This document shows, piece after piece, positions 1-11,693 of a stretch of 64,000 bases of DNA (positions are counted from its first letter, which is position 1; each line of letters starts with the position of its first letter). A program made the translations under genes and the position numbers. Below the pieces are notes generated by a model that saw nothing but the letters and a program-made list of their open reading frames with translations, was not told the DNA's origin and searched no databases. The stretch is from Pinus tabuliformis (Eukaryota > Streptophyta > Pinopsida > Pinales > Pinaceae), in the NCBI GenBank assembly GCA_031772625.1, contig CM062819.1, positions 826,334,503 to 826,398,502 of the forward strand. The letters run 5' to 3'.

Positions 1-312
1 CGGCCTAGTCCCGAATAGAGAGAGTTGCTCGCCCATGTTAGGAAAGCCAGTGAGAAAATATATGTCGGAGGACTCTATCTCGAGTTGGTGTTCTCCGATG
101 TAGAAACATTGATCCTGAATGTTCCACCTTTCAACCAGCCACTCTAAGAATGGCACCTGGGCCCTCATGCCAGGTATGGCCCAGTACTTGTAGAGACCGC
201 ATGCTTTTAAAGCATCAATGGAAGGTTGATGACCTATTGCGGCCAAATCGACATCTTCGTGTTCTCTTTCACGCCAATCTAGCATGGTGGGCAATCTACA
301 CACCAAAAACAT
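1..312 (-). CDS. PMD-like (plant mobile domain) ORF, partial, copy 1
   Basis: An open frame on the minus strand runs off the left edge of the window. It begins at an ATG at 312-310, with a second in-frame ATG at 285-283, and has no stop in about 104 codons. Visible motifs are LDWRERE, a central ACGLYKYW and DIYFLTGFPNMGE. The last resembles the D-x-x-x-LTGL-P-x-x-G-E signature of the aminotransferase-like plant mobile domain, a family found in transposons and in some plant nuclear proteins. The same motif order recurs at 9536-10380, so this is a repeat family and not a unique gene. A TGTAG acceptor at 300-296 suggests the frame begins as an internal exon. A possible upstream exon ends at a CAG/GTATTT donor near 620. 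Family assignment is by motif only; the function is unknown. Confidence 0.55.
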   Translation of the reverse strand, partial: MFLVCRLPTMLDWREREHEDVDLAAIGHQPSIDALKACGLYKYWAIPGMRAQVPFLEWLVERWNIQDQCFYIGEHQLEIESSDIYFLTGFPNMGEQLSLFGTRP

Positions 313-1139
313 TGATTAGAATTCATTAAATCAAATTTTAATGGTTAGATTTTGAGTTTGGGTTTTGAAAATCCGCTTTGCGCGGAGTACGCACCCCGCG
401 TTCAGAAAACAGAGCGTGGGTACGCAGCTGTTTTGAAGGTGGGCTGCGTACTCCGACCAATTTCCCATATACGAAAATGTCGGGGTACGCAGGTCACCCA
501 TGGGGCACCTGCGTCCCCCAAAAAGCGGACCCTAAAACCCCAAACCCTCCAAAAAATCAAACTAGAACTTAAAATGGAATTCTAAACGGATGAAATTGAG
601 GAGGAGGATGTTGTGAAATACCTGAAAGAGACGACGCTCGATTCCGACGGTCGGATTCTCAGCAAAGTCCACGGGAAGTTTCTTGTCAAAAGCCCTTTTC
701 TCACCCTCAACAGTAAAATGGTAAAAATGACATGGTAAAAAGTCTTTTTATAGGTTTTTTGGATAAATGAATGCTAAGTTTGTTTATTTTTCACCATGAA
801 GGGATATTTTTCAATGTATTTTTGCCCATCTTAAACAGGTATGAGTAATGTGTTGTTTTTGTGCAGGACAAAAGGACTTTAGGGTAAAATCATCATTTTT
901 CACGAACCAAGACATCAGAGTCATCTTTTAAGCCCTTTTCTGACTCCTAAAACATGAAAAGATTGCCGAGCGTTTCTTTTACACTCGTTAAAATGGAATT
1001 AAAAGACGGTCCTCTTACAGCCCTTTTCTGACCGTAAAAACACGAAAAGATTGCCGGATTTTTGTCGTTTCAAATTCGATACTGGAAATAAAACGACATG
1101 CCTCTGATCGCTTTTTACTTTTCAAGTCAAAGGCATTAA
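313..1139. other. Leader and intron-like region upstream of PMD-like copy 1
   Basis: No convincing plus-strand gene is present. On the minus strand, roughly 620-700 could encode a short exon (ending ...RRLFQ before a GTATTT donor) joined to the PMD-like exon at 295, giving an intron of about 325 bp. This is an inference from splice-like ends only. Part of the stretch (350-520) is GC-rich with repeated GTACGC words. From about 680 the sequence resembles the start of the dispersed repeat that continues to 3577. Confidence 0.35.
384..454. repeat. Inverted repeat with 10-bp GGAGTACGCA arms
   Basis: GGAGTACGCA at 384-393 is exactly inverted as TGCGTACTCC at 445-454, with a 51-base spacer that holds further GTACGC words. 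The right arm and its flank (GGTGGG..TGCGTACTCC) recur near 2760-2776, so the motif belongs to the repeat unit. Confidence 0.6.
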
Positions 1140-2527
1140 TCATGAAAGTACTCCTTGGTCGCAAGATCAAGCGGTTCTCTCAGGTATTATTTTATACTTT
1201 TTTGGGCTTGGGAGACACAAATTTACGAAAAAGTTCATCTTGGAGTCTTCTTTAGTTTTTTTAGACTCTCTAAAATTGAAAAACGCCGAGTTTCTCCTAT
1301 ACTGGACTCGTTAAAATTTCACAGTAAAGGACCTGTTCGATTACAAACAAGAACGGACCACTCCTTCTTAGGGTCCGAATCTAAACTAAGTTGGACTCAT
1401 CCGAAGGATGAGCTTATAATCAAGCATATGTTATCCTCCTCAAGCTTGTAAAAAATAAAGAGGTACTTGCCAGAAATGGTGGGGGAAAAGAGAGAAGAAT
1501 GAACCTATTTGTTATCCTTTGTTACAGAAGAACCTTATCACCGCTCTTGAACACGACACGTTTCATTCACCTGGGTTGGGAAATCCTTTGCCTTAAAGTT
1601 GATAAAACCACTCTGAAAGTCTTCAACCATTTCTGGGTATCAACTTTGGGTCAATTGTCACCAAGCCATCTGTTGTGTCGTTATGTGTTCAAGAGGTCTC
1701 TGCAAATAAACCATTCATATGCAAAACACTTGTCATCCATTTGACCATCCTTGAGTCAGTCCTTACAGCAACATTTCTTCAACTTGAACAATGATTTCGT
1801 GTTGTGGGTTTGCCTGCGACGGGTCGCTTTCTATCGACATCAGCACATTATCTAGAAAGATGACTTAGAAATCGTCAGTACCTTGAAGTCTGCATGCATC
1901 AATGGCAGGTTTCTCGCCTTTGACGACAGTTTACATCATTGACTTTCGATCAAAGGATTCCGTGACGTGTTCGACATCAACCCATTCATTCACATTTCAT
2001 GGATTGTATTGGGTACTTTGAGAACCATTGACATCACTGGTGGTCTCTCTCACACTTGTTAACAGTTTACATCATCGACTGGTAATCAAGTGGTTTCTAC
2101 CATGTTTGACATCAACTCATTTATTCGCATGGATAGAATCGTACCAATTCAGGAAGTAGAGATGAAGACCCTGGATCTAGTTTCCACCATCCAGGCTGCG
2201 AGGAGTTTTGTATTCATTATATAGTAGACTAACCATAAACAGATGGCTGCGTCCATACTGTGTCTACAAAAGTCTACGATTGTGATGTACTGCAAAATCA
2301 TTCTTGTATCAGAGCAGTAGTTAGATTGTTAGTTAAAGTTTTCAATCTGAGTATGGGAATGCCTACCTCAGCGATGATAGCATCTTATATATGTATTTTG
2401 TGTTGAATATTTGCAGGTTCTGACCGGGCTCTCCGCAAGATACTCCTTGAAATGATAAAGTACTTCACCCTTCCTAGATCATATAAAACCCTAATCTACT
2501 ACAGGCTTCGCACTTTAGGGGGCAATC
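1140..2527 (+). repeat. Dispersed repeat, 3' internal region, copy 1
   Basis: This non-coding stretch is colinear with about 16250-17768. Shared blocks include GTTATCCTCCTCAAGCT (1430 and 16623), AAATGGTGGGGG (1474 and 16667), GGTTGGGAAATC (1573 and 16769), the GTTTCTACCATGTTT block (2092 and 17323) and the GGATCTAG/TTGATCCTA block (2172 and 17403). The copies are well diverged but keep order and spacing. I interpret it as the region between an antisense PMD-like ORF and the 3' LTR of one retrotransposon family. Short ORFs here look like chance frames. Confidence 0.6.
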
Positions 2528-2894
2528 TGTTACACTAAAAAATGTCACCATGACTATTTGCAGTTAGTATGGCTCCATCCACTGTCATACTATCCTCCTT
2601 GGCAAGTCTCATGCCTCTGCTCTTCATGTCAAACTTCAAGAAAGAGAGAAAAGTCATTTAAAGTCAATTATCTCTGGTACGCAGTTTCTCTTAACCTTAC
2701 CTGCGTGTACGCAACCCAAGTTCACAATACCTGCGTACTTGTACGCTCTGTATGTAAAGGGGTGGGTGCGTACTCCTGTAAAGGTCAAAAGGCGCAAGTT
2801 TCACTCTAAAAAAGTTACTTGTGGTCATTTCTAGAGCATTCTAGAAGCTTGTTTGACGTGTATGAAGCGCCTCCAGATGGTTCATGTATCCCTA

Positions 2895-2956
2895 CCAAAG
2901 AGGAACTTATCCCATCAAGAGGGGAGCTATCCCATCCAAAGAGGGGCTTATCCCAT
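2895..2956 (+). repeat. Three tandem units of about 21 bp upstream of a TATA box
   Basis: Units at 2895-2915, 2916-2935 and 2936-2956 share the core AAGAGG..CTTATCCCAT with small changes. They sit 35-95 bases upstream of the TATA box at 2991, where retrotransposon enhancers often lie. An enhancer role is inferred only. Confidence 0.65.
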
Positions 2957-2990
2957 TGATGGTGGACCTGAATAACTTCCTCTAGAGCAC

Positions 2991-3000
2991 TATAAATACA
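2991..3000 (+). promoter_or_regulatory. TATA box of the putative LTR, copy 1
   Basis: TATAAATACA follows a GC-moderate stretch. A TATAAATAC at 18185-18193 lies at the equivalent place in the diverged copy, which supports a conserved core promoter. Confidence 0.5.
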
Positions 3001-3776
3001 GGCATTGGGACCAAGGGAGGGGAGGTTGAAAGCTGAACATTCCTAAGGGTAGATGCTGCTGGAATTAGGACTTCCTTGTAGAAGCTTGTGAGGAGAGATT
3101 ACCATCTTTGCTTGTTCTATTTGGAAGTGGGTGAGCTGATCAGAGTAAAGGAGAACTCTTGTGGACCCTGGGAGGGACTTGCACAACACCAAGGCTCAGG
3201 TTGTAATGGTTCCTTTTGTTACCTTTTAATACAAATTAGTCCATTCTTCTCAACAATTTGTTATTTATGAGTTGTTTCATATACTCGGTCTATATGTTAA
3301 ATATGTTTTATTTTATGTGATATTCAGGTGCTATTTAATCGTTTGATTGTTAGTGAATGCAGGTTTCGAAGGGAAGGAGGAGCTCATCCGGATCAACGAA
3401 GCTGGACTACTACAACAGCGTTGGGTTACAGGTAGGATCTAAACACTTGATTTCTCATATTGTAAAAGCATATTTAGAGAAGGATTGCTCTTATTTGTCT
3501 TGTTTGTCACTAGAAAGTCTTAGGCTTCTAGGGAGGTCGGTTGTGTCCGCACTAACGACTCTTTCCGCATGACAACATGTTTTTAGATTCCATGATTTAC
3601 ATTCACCTTTAACAACATGATTATAATCGAAATGAACATTCAAATATCAATTTCGACGATGTCTTGGAAGAATCTGACACCTTCGAGCATTCTCCTTTAG
3701 TGTATCCCAAGCCTAAAAATTGAGGTCTCTTCACAACCTCCACTGGTTGAGTTATCCCTTGGTTATTAACACCAAG

Positions 3777-4400
3777 TTATTTTTCCTCCTTGTACCTCAT
3801 ACTGGTAAGGAGCCTCATGTTTGTCCCTATAATTGGTATCTCCACATCTCCAATAGAAATCATACTATGTGAAGATGAAACTGAAAGTAAATCAACATCT
3901 TTTACCTCCACTATCAAGTTGGAAAGAACTGATGAGGGCTTCTTATCATCTATTGTTGGTGGTTCAATGTTTGTCTTGGCGGATTCCCCAACTTCTTTCC
4001 AGACATACCCAAGTCCTTCATGACAGGGTAATTCCTCTACTTTGATGGGGTTGATAATGCCTTGGCCATTAATTCCCAAGCCTTTCCCTTCATACCCCAT
4101 TTTCTTCAACAGTTTGGAGCCAATTCATGTGGTATGATTTTCAAAAATAGTGAAATCATCATTAGGAAACATACATGAATTCGAAGAACTACTTTTTACC
4201 TCACATGGGTCATGTTGAAGCTTTTCCAAGGCCTCATCCTTAGCTTGCAACTGTTGTAGCAAACTCTATTTTTCCTCTTTCTCTTCATGTAGAAGCATCT
4301 TCAATTTAGCGTTCTCTGTTTGAATATTATGTTTGTTGTGCTTCCCTCCTCCAAGTCATCTGAAGATCTGCTTCTCAGATCAAAATTCTAACTACACCAT
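3777..4400 (-). pseudogene. Retroelement polyprotein fragment with a G-patch motif
   Basis: The minus-strand frame from about 4124 to 3777 encodes a G-patch-like stretch (MGYEGKGLGINGQGI, about 4098-4054), followed by a short acidic tail with PIIGTNMR. Upstream, toward 4400, the minus strand can be read as a charged helix-forming segment but contains stops, including a TGA at 4127-4125. G-patch motifs occur in some plant Ty3-type polyproteins and in cellular RNA-binding proteins. The surrounding decayed transposons favour a retroelement origin. No LTR belonging to it was found. It begins mid-protein, so start and full length are unknown. Confidence 0.5.
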
Positions 4401-5354
4401 TAGGTTTGTGTCACTGAGAGGTGTAAGATTGACATAAAAGTTGTCCAATTTGGACACTAGAAAAATTTCGCCCTCCTGAGAATTTGGCTCAATCATGGTT
4501 CTGCCTATGCTTTTCCCAGGTTCATGGTTCCACTTGCAATAAGAAAAAGGACACCTCGAAAAATTCTCTCTCCTCGATCTCTGTGCCACACTCCCTCCCG
4601 TGAAAATGTGTGGAAGGGTTTGTATAAGTGTGGTTGGAAAAGTTAGCAACAATGTCGTTATGGCACGTTAGTGGTGAAGGAATATAGGAAGGTCAAGGTT
4701 TGTGTTCCAAACCCACTCACACCCATTTTTAACACAGACGCGTATTAATTTTAACCAACAATTATATGGTGCATTAATAAAAAGGCATGCAAGTTGGTTG
4801 TTTGTTGCAATTAATGCATTAAATATAGGCCACCACTGTTTTAAATTTAACATATGTTTGGTGGGTGGTTGGGAGCCAAGGGGGGTCATGGCCCATCAAC
4901 CATATTTAATTTAAATTTGTTATATAATGTAATGTTGGTTCCAGTGGAGGTGGTGGGGGTCATGGTCTGCCACCTTTTTTTTAATATTTTATTTTTATTT
5001 TTATGTTATAAAAAATAATTAGGCATTTTTGAAAATTCAGAAAATTGACCGAAGGAGTCAATTTAAGTAGGCGGAAAATTCTCCCAGAATCTGGCCCAGG
5101 TTGGCCTAAATCCAGTGTCTGGATTTTGTCCAAATTGCTGCCTCCTTAAGCCTGTCGAGTCACCCAAGTCAACCCTAAACTTTGGTTGCCTCTAACAGTC
5201 ACATACGAGCTTGGTTTAATGAACCATTCACACCATTGTGATCAGGTCGATGAGATCTTCGATCTAGTTCTGGTTTGGGAACAATCTGGCCACTTTAAAT
5301 TTTTCCCCTTTCTGAGTCCTTTTGGGACTTCTGCCCATGTCTGGAGCCACCTGG
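4401..5354. other. Unassigned sequence between retroelement fragments
   Basis: No recognisable protein motif, LTR pair or tandem array is visible. A minus-strand frame at 4392-4652 and two overlapping opposite-strand frames near 4670-4914 have no family signature. The junction with the chromovirus fragment at about 5355 is abrupt, consistent with truncation of that element. Confidence 0.4.
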
Positions 5355-7337
5355 ATTAGTAGTTCATCAAGAATTTCTCACGGATTTCATATCCTATTAC
5401 ATCTTTGTAACAAAAATGGAAGAAGTTTGAATTGACCGAGGAGTGTGCAAGTAGTTTTGAGCAGTTGAAGCATACTTACAAATGCTCTAGTTTTTAACAT
5501 TGAATATCCAAACAAAGAGTTTTTGGTATGTACAAATGCTTGCAAGATAGGTTTTGGTGGAGTTTTAATAGAAGAAGGACAAGTGGTATGTTGTGAGTCA
5601 ATGAAGTTAAATGAGCATGAGCAGAACTATGTGACTCATGATCTTGATTTGGCATCTATCATTCATGCATCAAAGATGTCGAGATATTATCTTCTTGGCA
5701 AGAGGTTCATCTTGATAAGCGATCATAGTGGTATGATGTACTTGTTTGATCAACCCAATTTAAATTTCAGCAAGCTAGATGGTCGGCTACCCTCAGTGAG
5801 TTTGACTTCAAGATCCGATAAATCAGGTGAAAGCAGAACAGGGTTACAGATTCTCTCAGTAGGAGAATGCATGTGAATCTAATCACATCAGTGAGTTCTT
5901 ATAGGATAGAATTGCAGGAGAAGATCTTACAGTAAGGACAACATGATGACCAATACCAGCAGTTGAGGCATAGGTTGTAGAAACAAGGTGAAGGTGATAT
6001 GGATGAGGAGTATCATCTCATGCAAGATGGCTTGGTCATATTCAGGAACAAGATTTATGTACCAGATGATAGTGAGCTCAACAAGACAATCTTGAGGGAG
6101 TTTCATGTTATGTCATATTTAGGTCACTTGGGATATCAGAAGAAAATGAGAGTTGTCAAGAAATTCTATCATTGTTCTAACTTGAAGAAAGATGTGGTTG
6201 AGTTTGTTGCAAGATGTTTGGACTCTCAATAGGTAAAAGAAGAATGTAAACATCCAAATGGTTTATTACAGTTGATTCGAATTCTATAGTGGAAATGGGA
6301 GGTCATCTCCATGGACTTCATTACATGTTTTCTAAGAACATTGAGAGAGCATGACTCCATCATGGTTGTGGTTGACAGGTTAAGTAAGGTAGCTCACTTC
6401 ATTGCAATTAAGTATATGAATTCATCTAGTGAGGTAGCTCAGATTTTCATTAGAGAGATAGTGATATTGCATGGCATTCCTAAGCGTATCGTTTCAGATA
6501 GATATATCAACTTCACTTCCAAGTTTTGGTAGGATTTCTTTGTTGGCTTGGGGATATATTTGAATTTCAATACAGCTTGTCATTCGCAGATAGGTGGATA
6601 GACAGAGAGAATTAACAGGATTTTTCAAGACAAGTTGAGGATGTATGTCATGCATTAACATAGGAAGTGGGAGGAGTATCTTCCACTGGCAGAGTTTTCA
6701 TACAATAATGGGTATCAGGAGTCCTTGAAGATGAGCTCATTTGAGGCAATTTATAGACATATTTTTAATACTCTTATTAGATACAGTGATCCAGTGAACA
6801 TGGTACTAATTTGACCAGATATGTTGGCAGAGATGGAATAGGAAATGCAGGTTATTAAGAGGAAATTGAAGGCAACACAGGATAAGCAGAAGCATTATGC
6901 AAATCAACATAGTATATTTAAGGAGTTTTAGGTTGGGGATCATGTGTGCTTGCACATCAAGACCAAGAGGAGCTCCTTGAGGATTGGATCATGTTTCAAT
7001 ATGGCACCTTGGTATTGCATTCCTTTTGAGATCCTTGATAGGATTGAACCTGTGGCCTACAAACTTGCACTGCCTCCAATAGTGAAATTCCACGATGTTT
7101 TCCATGTTTCATTTCTTAAGAGATATGTACGGGATGTTAATCATGTGATTGACTATTTTTTATTGTAGGTAGAACCAGATGAAGAATTCCATCTAGAACC
7201 ACAATGTATATTGCGAAAAAAACAACTCATGCTCCAAAACTGAGCAATAGAGCAGGTTAAAATAAAGTGGAAGAAATTTGGGCTTGATGAAGCTACATGG
7301 GAGATGGCCGATCAGATGCAAACTTTGTATCCTTAAT
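5355..7337 (+). pseudogene. Ty3 chromovirus pol: RNase H, integrase, chromodomain
   Basis: A 5'-truncated polyprotein, readable through several stops and frame changes. In order: the tail of the reverse transcriptase (FIKNFSRIS...); RNase H (TNACKIGFGGVL, ATHDLELA-type THDLDLASI, SDHSGMMYL; 5523-5800); an integrase zinc-binding segment (HVMSYLGHLGYQK, 6091-6130); the integrase core (MDFITCF, VVVDRLSKVAHF, IVSDRYINF; 6311-6532); an integrase tail ending FHDVFHVSFLKRYV (about 7087-7128); and a chromodomain-like end (EPDEEFHLEP... ATWEMADQM; about 7170-7330). In this order a C-terminal chromodomain marks the chromovirus branch of Metaviridae. Gag, protease and most of the reverse transcriptase are missing. 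In-frame stops occur near 6229, 6530, 6600 and 6812. It is non-functional. Confidence 0.85.
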
Positions 7338-7604
7338 TATTTGTTGGGTCAAGAAAATGATTTTTGGTATATGTATGTATATATGTGTATGGTTGTAAAT
7401 ATTGTAATGAGTTGTGTTATAAAGCTCCAATAAGCAGTATGATTGTCGTGTTTGTCATGTTTGTCATGTTGGTCATGGTTTGCAATAGTTGTTCATTATA
7501 AATACTATATCGAGCTACATTATAAATCTCTATATGAAGTATGTTTTGTTTTCAGTGGTTTCTTGGTTATAGGTGTCATAGAACATTGAGGATGGTGTTC
7601 CCCC

Positions 7605-7616
7605 AAGGGGGAGAGG
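7605..7616 (+). promoter_or_regulatory. Polypurine tract of the chromovirus
   Basis: AAGGGGGAGAGG lies two bases before the LTR start at 7619, the expected site for plus-strand DNA priming during reverse transcription. Confidence 0.75.
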
Positions 7617-7618
7617 TT

Positions 7619-9447
7619 TGTAACAACCCCGGGTTAAATTTTCATGTAATAAAGGTTAATAAAGGAAAACTAATACCAAGGTCATGGGACATGTATTCAA
7701 ATTTGAATGTTAGGAAAAACACTATAGTGGGCATCACTTTCAGTTTAATAATGGCCAAGGAAATTGGCAAAGGAAAAGAGGCATTAATTGGCATTTTATT
7801 TATGAAACAAAGGAAAATATGAGAAAAGGAAGGTGCAGAGACACATATTTTCATGAGAGGGAAATTGGAGGAAAATGAAGAAAATAGAGGCCCCGATGAT
7901 AAAAACGATTTTGAAGATAAAATCACATATTTTTATCAATTTGGCTTGGGAATTAGTTTCAAAAATAAAGAGAAGAGAACCAAGAGGAGAAATAAATCAA
8001 ATAAAAGAAGGAAAAGAAAGTAAGGAGATGGTTGGATCAGTGGCTTCAGCCAAAATATTTTGCATGTAATAGGTTGCATGTGTGAATCTCTAGTTGAGGT
8101 GTCAATGCATGCTTCATGCATTTGTGTATTCCATTCATTTGTTTTCATTGGCATGGGTTTTGTTAGGTTTCATAGTGGTTTCAACCTTTCCTTTCCATTT
8201 CATGGATAGTCATGGTGTGATGATATTTATTTGTCAGTTGAGATTGGATTGCTTGAAGGTTTTGGAACCAAGTGAGGTGGTCTCAGTAAAATTCCCAAAG
8301 TTTGGGGGTGGAGATGATTTTCTTCAGGAAGCCCTTGACAGGTGGGTGGAGACAGGAGAATTCCTCAAGATATGGTCAACAAATTCTAAGGCATCCAATC
8401 TTGTTTTGGTTGTCTGATCTCTTGACTAGTTTTGGTGAGATCACAGTAGTTTGAGGTTGGAGGTGGTTTAACGTCTGGATTCCCTTGGTTATTTATGTAT
8501 TGTTTTATCCCATGATATCCCACATTCATGCTTCGAATATGGATTGATGGTGATTGGCTGAAATAGATATTTGGTTCAGCTCAATCTAAGGGTGGATGGT
8601 ACATGGAAGTCCTTAACTTGGTTGGATTTTTCATATGATAATAAGAGATATTTTCCTATTTTGATTTATGAACATTTGTACTTGTTATTATGTTGATTTT
8701 ATGGTCTTTTTTTCATGGTTAATATTCTAGTTATATGTTGGTTATAAGCAAATGGTTTATGATGTATTCCGACTATGGATCCTATTATACTTTGATAAGT
8801 TAACGAATGGTTGATGAATGCATGGGTTAAAATGTGTCTTTGTAGCTACTTGAGAGGGAATTAGACCTTCTTGGTGATTTTCAGCTAAAGTATAGATATT
8901 TACACTCATATATGCATTCATGACTTGTAGTTTACATGTTTACCATGTGTTTGATGAAATGTATAGTATGTTCTAGTCAATCTAGTTTAATTTTCGGCTT
9001 CAAGTTTGAATGATTAGCATTTTCATTATGAGAAATATGATTCTGGAAAGTTACAGGAAGTTTTGGTCAGTGGACTGGAGGCTTCCCTGGAAAAGTGGCT
9101 CAGATCTCTGGACCACATGCTCTGAACTAGATATTTTGGGTCATAGCGATATGGAGAAAGGTTTGTAAGTGTAGTTGGAGGCTTATGACCACATGTAGGA
9201 AGTGTCAAGGGTGTGGTTATAGGTTTAGGTCGCTGAAAAAGGGTCCCAGCTTAAGATTGGTCACTTAGGGTGGTTGTTCACCCTTTTAGTTATTTGTAGT
9301 CCCTATAATAGGATGCCAACTTGTGGTCATTTGTAGGCCCCACTTCCTTAACTAGACCTAGGAGGTCGGGTCATGTCACAGTAGCACTCTACTTCACATT
9401 TACCCAGAGGTCTTGTAAAGCAGGTAAATATGAGGGGTGTCGTTACA
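7619..9447 (+). mobile_element. Chromovirus 3' LTR (1.8 kb)
   Basis: The LTR begins TGTAACAACCCCGGG and ends GGTGTCGTTACA, with exact TGTAAC/GTTACA inverted ends. It directly follows the polypurine tract of the pol fragment. The 5' LTR is not in the window, so no TSD can be checked; the right flank starts AATGG. ORFs within it (7541-8417 and 9026-9208) have no domain and are taken as chance frames. Confidence 0.8.
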
Positions 9448-9535
9448 AATGGTATTATTCTTAACACACATAAAACAAATAACAAAATTACATTAAAAAT
9501 AGAATATTTCAAAAGTCCTTTTTACCTAATGCATC

Positions 9536-10380
9536 CCACTAGACTCCTCAAGAAGAACTAAATTTGAATCTCCTTGGAAATTTGTGCCCACATATGGAAA
9601 ATCCTCGATCATGATTAGTTGGCTTCACAACCATTTGAAAAAGGTAGGGTAAAATGAGAACATATGACCGCCTTCATCAAATGACATCAACTCAACCCAT
9701 CTCCTCAAGCAAGGTAATCATAGTCTAAAATCATCGACATTTATCCCCTGTGGATGCATTAAGGGCACCCTTTCTAGGAAAAAGGACACCAAAATTGACC
9801 CGTATCTGAATTGCTTCAATTGACTTATCTTGTGCTTAGTCAATTGCTCCAACATGTTTATTAAAATCCCTTCACACTAGTTGAAAAATATAGGCACCAT
9901 AGAGTCCAATGCATATTTCGTTTGTGCTTTGGTAGCAAAATATGGAGGTATGCTTCCTTCTATGTGGGTTATCATGAAAAAAATGGTTCTCAGTGAAATA
10001 TCAATTACGTTCTTTATTAGATTTTTTTCACTACTTTTTCTTATTCCTATGGAATAGTATAGGGAGATATACACGTCAGTATTTTCACCTCCTCCCCTTG
10101 AACAAACTAGTGAAACTTGAGTTCCTCTTCTTAAGAACCCAGTCAAAAAATATATATCCTCCACATCAATAGTAAGGAGATGGAAACCAACTTGAAATAA
10201 TTTATGATCTTCACTCCAAATCCTCACTAAATGTTCCAACAACCATAATTGATCTCTTGTGCTTTGAATCAAGAAAATTTTCATCAAACCACACTCACGG
10301 AGGGCCAGAAATGTGTTTTCTCTCTGTCTCTCCACTCTAACATCTCGGTGATAATTCAACCTAAAAACATCAAGGAGGAA
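9536..10380 (-). pseudogene. PMD-like ORF, decayed, copy 2
   Basis: The longest uninterrupted stretch is 10359-9877 on the minus strand, starting at a non-ATG codon. The same frame continues to about 9536 through three stops (near 9880, 9720 and 9625), and the readable protein resumes after each (RRWVELMSFDEGG, MIEDFPYVG). Motifs RECGLMKIF and DVEDIYFLTGFLRRG align in order and spacing with copy 1 at 1-312, so the two are homologous. A TTTTTAG acceptor at 10361 suggests an exon start, as in copy 1. The Copia insertion begins 166 bases further on. PMD-like domains occur in plant nuclear proteins and transposons. This copy is non-functional. Confidence 0.6.
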
Positions 10381-10545
10381 ACTTCTTAGCCAACCAACAT
10401 GAATTTGTCTTATTTTTTCACCATAAAATCTAAAAACTCTTCTTTCCTAGTGGATGTTTCACTTTCCAAGTTAGTGACAGTATGCATGTGTATCACTTTT
10501 CCCGTTAGCATCCTACGACAACTCTAAAGTTTCAGAGTTCCCAAT

Positions 10546-11141
10546 TGTTAGAAAATTATATATTATAGAGCAATGGAACACATAAAATATTGCAGAAATA
10601 TAAACACAAAAAATGCATAAAACAAGAGAGACAGAGATATACATGGTTCACCCAGTTTGGGCTATGTCCACGGAGAAACAGCCAATCCTTATTTTTATAT
10701 TATCCAGCAAACTAAAGAGATACAACCTATAGCAGATCCACTATAACTCCCTCTTCGCTCTTAATCTCCTCTCTCTTCCTCACTCAGAATATAGATTTAC
10801 ATAGACGCAATACAATTCCCTCATATATAGCGAGGGGTTTCTTTCTAGGGCAAAAAACCCTAAATTAAACATAACTTCTACTGTCAGATCTTCACCTAAT
10901 GAATGGCCCAGATTAAATACAAAATTACAACATTTTACAAGGCAATTTTACATATATTCCTAGCTTCGGGGGCGCTACCCATGATCCCCCCACCAGGGGG
11001 CTCCCAAAAGGTCGCAGCCGCCCCCCCTGGACCCCTCCTACAACAAATATTTTACAGGCGGCATTGCCGCCCCATTTTGAACTGGGGTCCAATGCGGAAA
11101 TACCTTTGAATACAGAAGATAATCAAGCTCCACACCCAACA
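10546..11141 (-). repeat. Copia 3' LTR
   Basis: Ends are TGTT and AACA. The minus-strand TATA-like word CTATATATG is at 10830-10822. A G/C-run domain (10970-11070) probably lies in U3 or R. Pairs with 15193-15793. Confidence 0.93.
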
Positions 11142-11153
11142 ATCTCCCACTTG
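11142..11153 (-). promoter_or_regulatory. Copia polypurine tract
   Basis: Read on the minus strand, AAGTGGGAGAT abuts the 3' LTR. This is the usual Copia plus-strand primer position. Confidence 0.8.
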
Positions 11154-11336
11154 GAGACTGATTATAAAAACACCACCGCTGCTTCATTTGCTGGACAATG
11201 ACTCCAATTTGGACCTGGCTATTTCTCATCTTCTTCATCATACTTGAAGACCAATTAAAACTAAGCAGATTCTTAGTTTCTCCCTGGTTACAACTTTTGT
11301 TAACATATCTACAGGATTCTAGCTAGTGCGTATCTT

Positions 11337-11693
11337 TTACAGCTTCATCTGTCCATCTTCCAATGCCAACCTTATGAAATGGTACTTGTGTTGTATATGC
11401 TTAGTCTTGGAATGAAATGTAGAGTTCTTTGCAAGATTTATGGCACTCTGGCTATCACTGTATAACATGCCAAACTCCTTCTTCTTACCCAATTCATCCA
11501 GAAACCTTTGTAACCAAATCATTTCTTTACCAGTTTCTGTAGCAACAACATACTCTGCTTCTGTTGTTGAAAGTACAACAACACTTTGGATTTTTGAAAC
11601 CCAACTGACAGATGTTCCACCTACAGTAAATACATATCCTATAGTGCTCCTCCTGTTATCTCTGTCACCTGCCACATCTGCATCAACACATCC
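11337..11693 (-). pseudogene. Copia RNase H domain
   Basis: The minus-strand frame holds the Copia RNase H signature: [19 protein letters not shown] with the first acidic residue, STTEAEYVV with the Glu, and [14 protein letters not shown] with an Asp. It ends [14 protein letters not shown] then a stop at 11337, a typical end for Tork-lineage polyproteins. A stop near 11694 separates it from the reverse transcriptase, in the same frame. The domain would remove the RNA strand after minus-strand synthesis. Confidence 0.85.

Larger units (their letters stand above)
2528..3577 (+). mobile_element. Probable 3' LTR of the PMD-bearing repeat, copy 1
   Basis: The segment begins TGTTACAC just after a purine-rich run (TTTAGGGGGCAATC) and ends ATGACAACA, giving TGTT/AACA ends. 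It holds a TATA box at 2991, about 460 bases in, as in a U3/R boundary. The second copy has TGTAACAC at 17769 and a TATA box at 18185, about 415 bases in. Boundaries are inferred because the partner LTR lies outside the window. The right border of copy 2 is unclear. Confidence 0.45.

Noticed and set aside
9026..9208. Minus-strand ORF inside the chromovirus LTR
   Set aside because: It has no domain, lies wholly in LTR sequence and is typical of chance frames.
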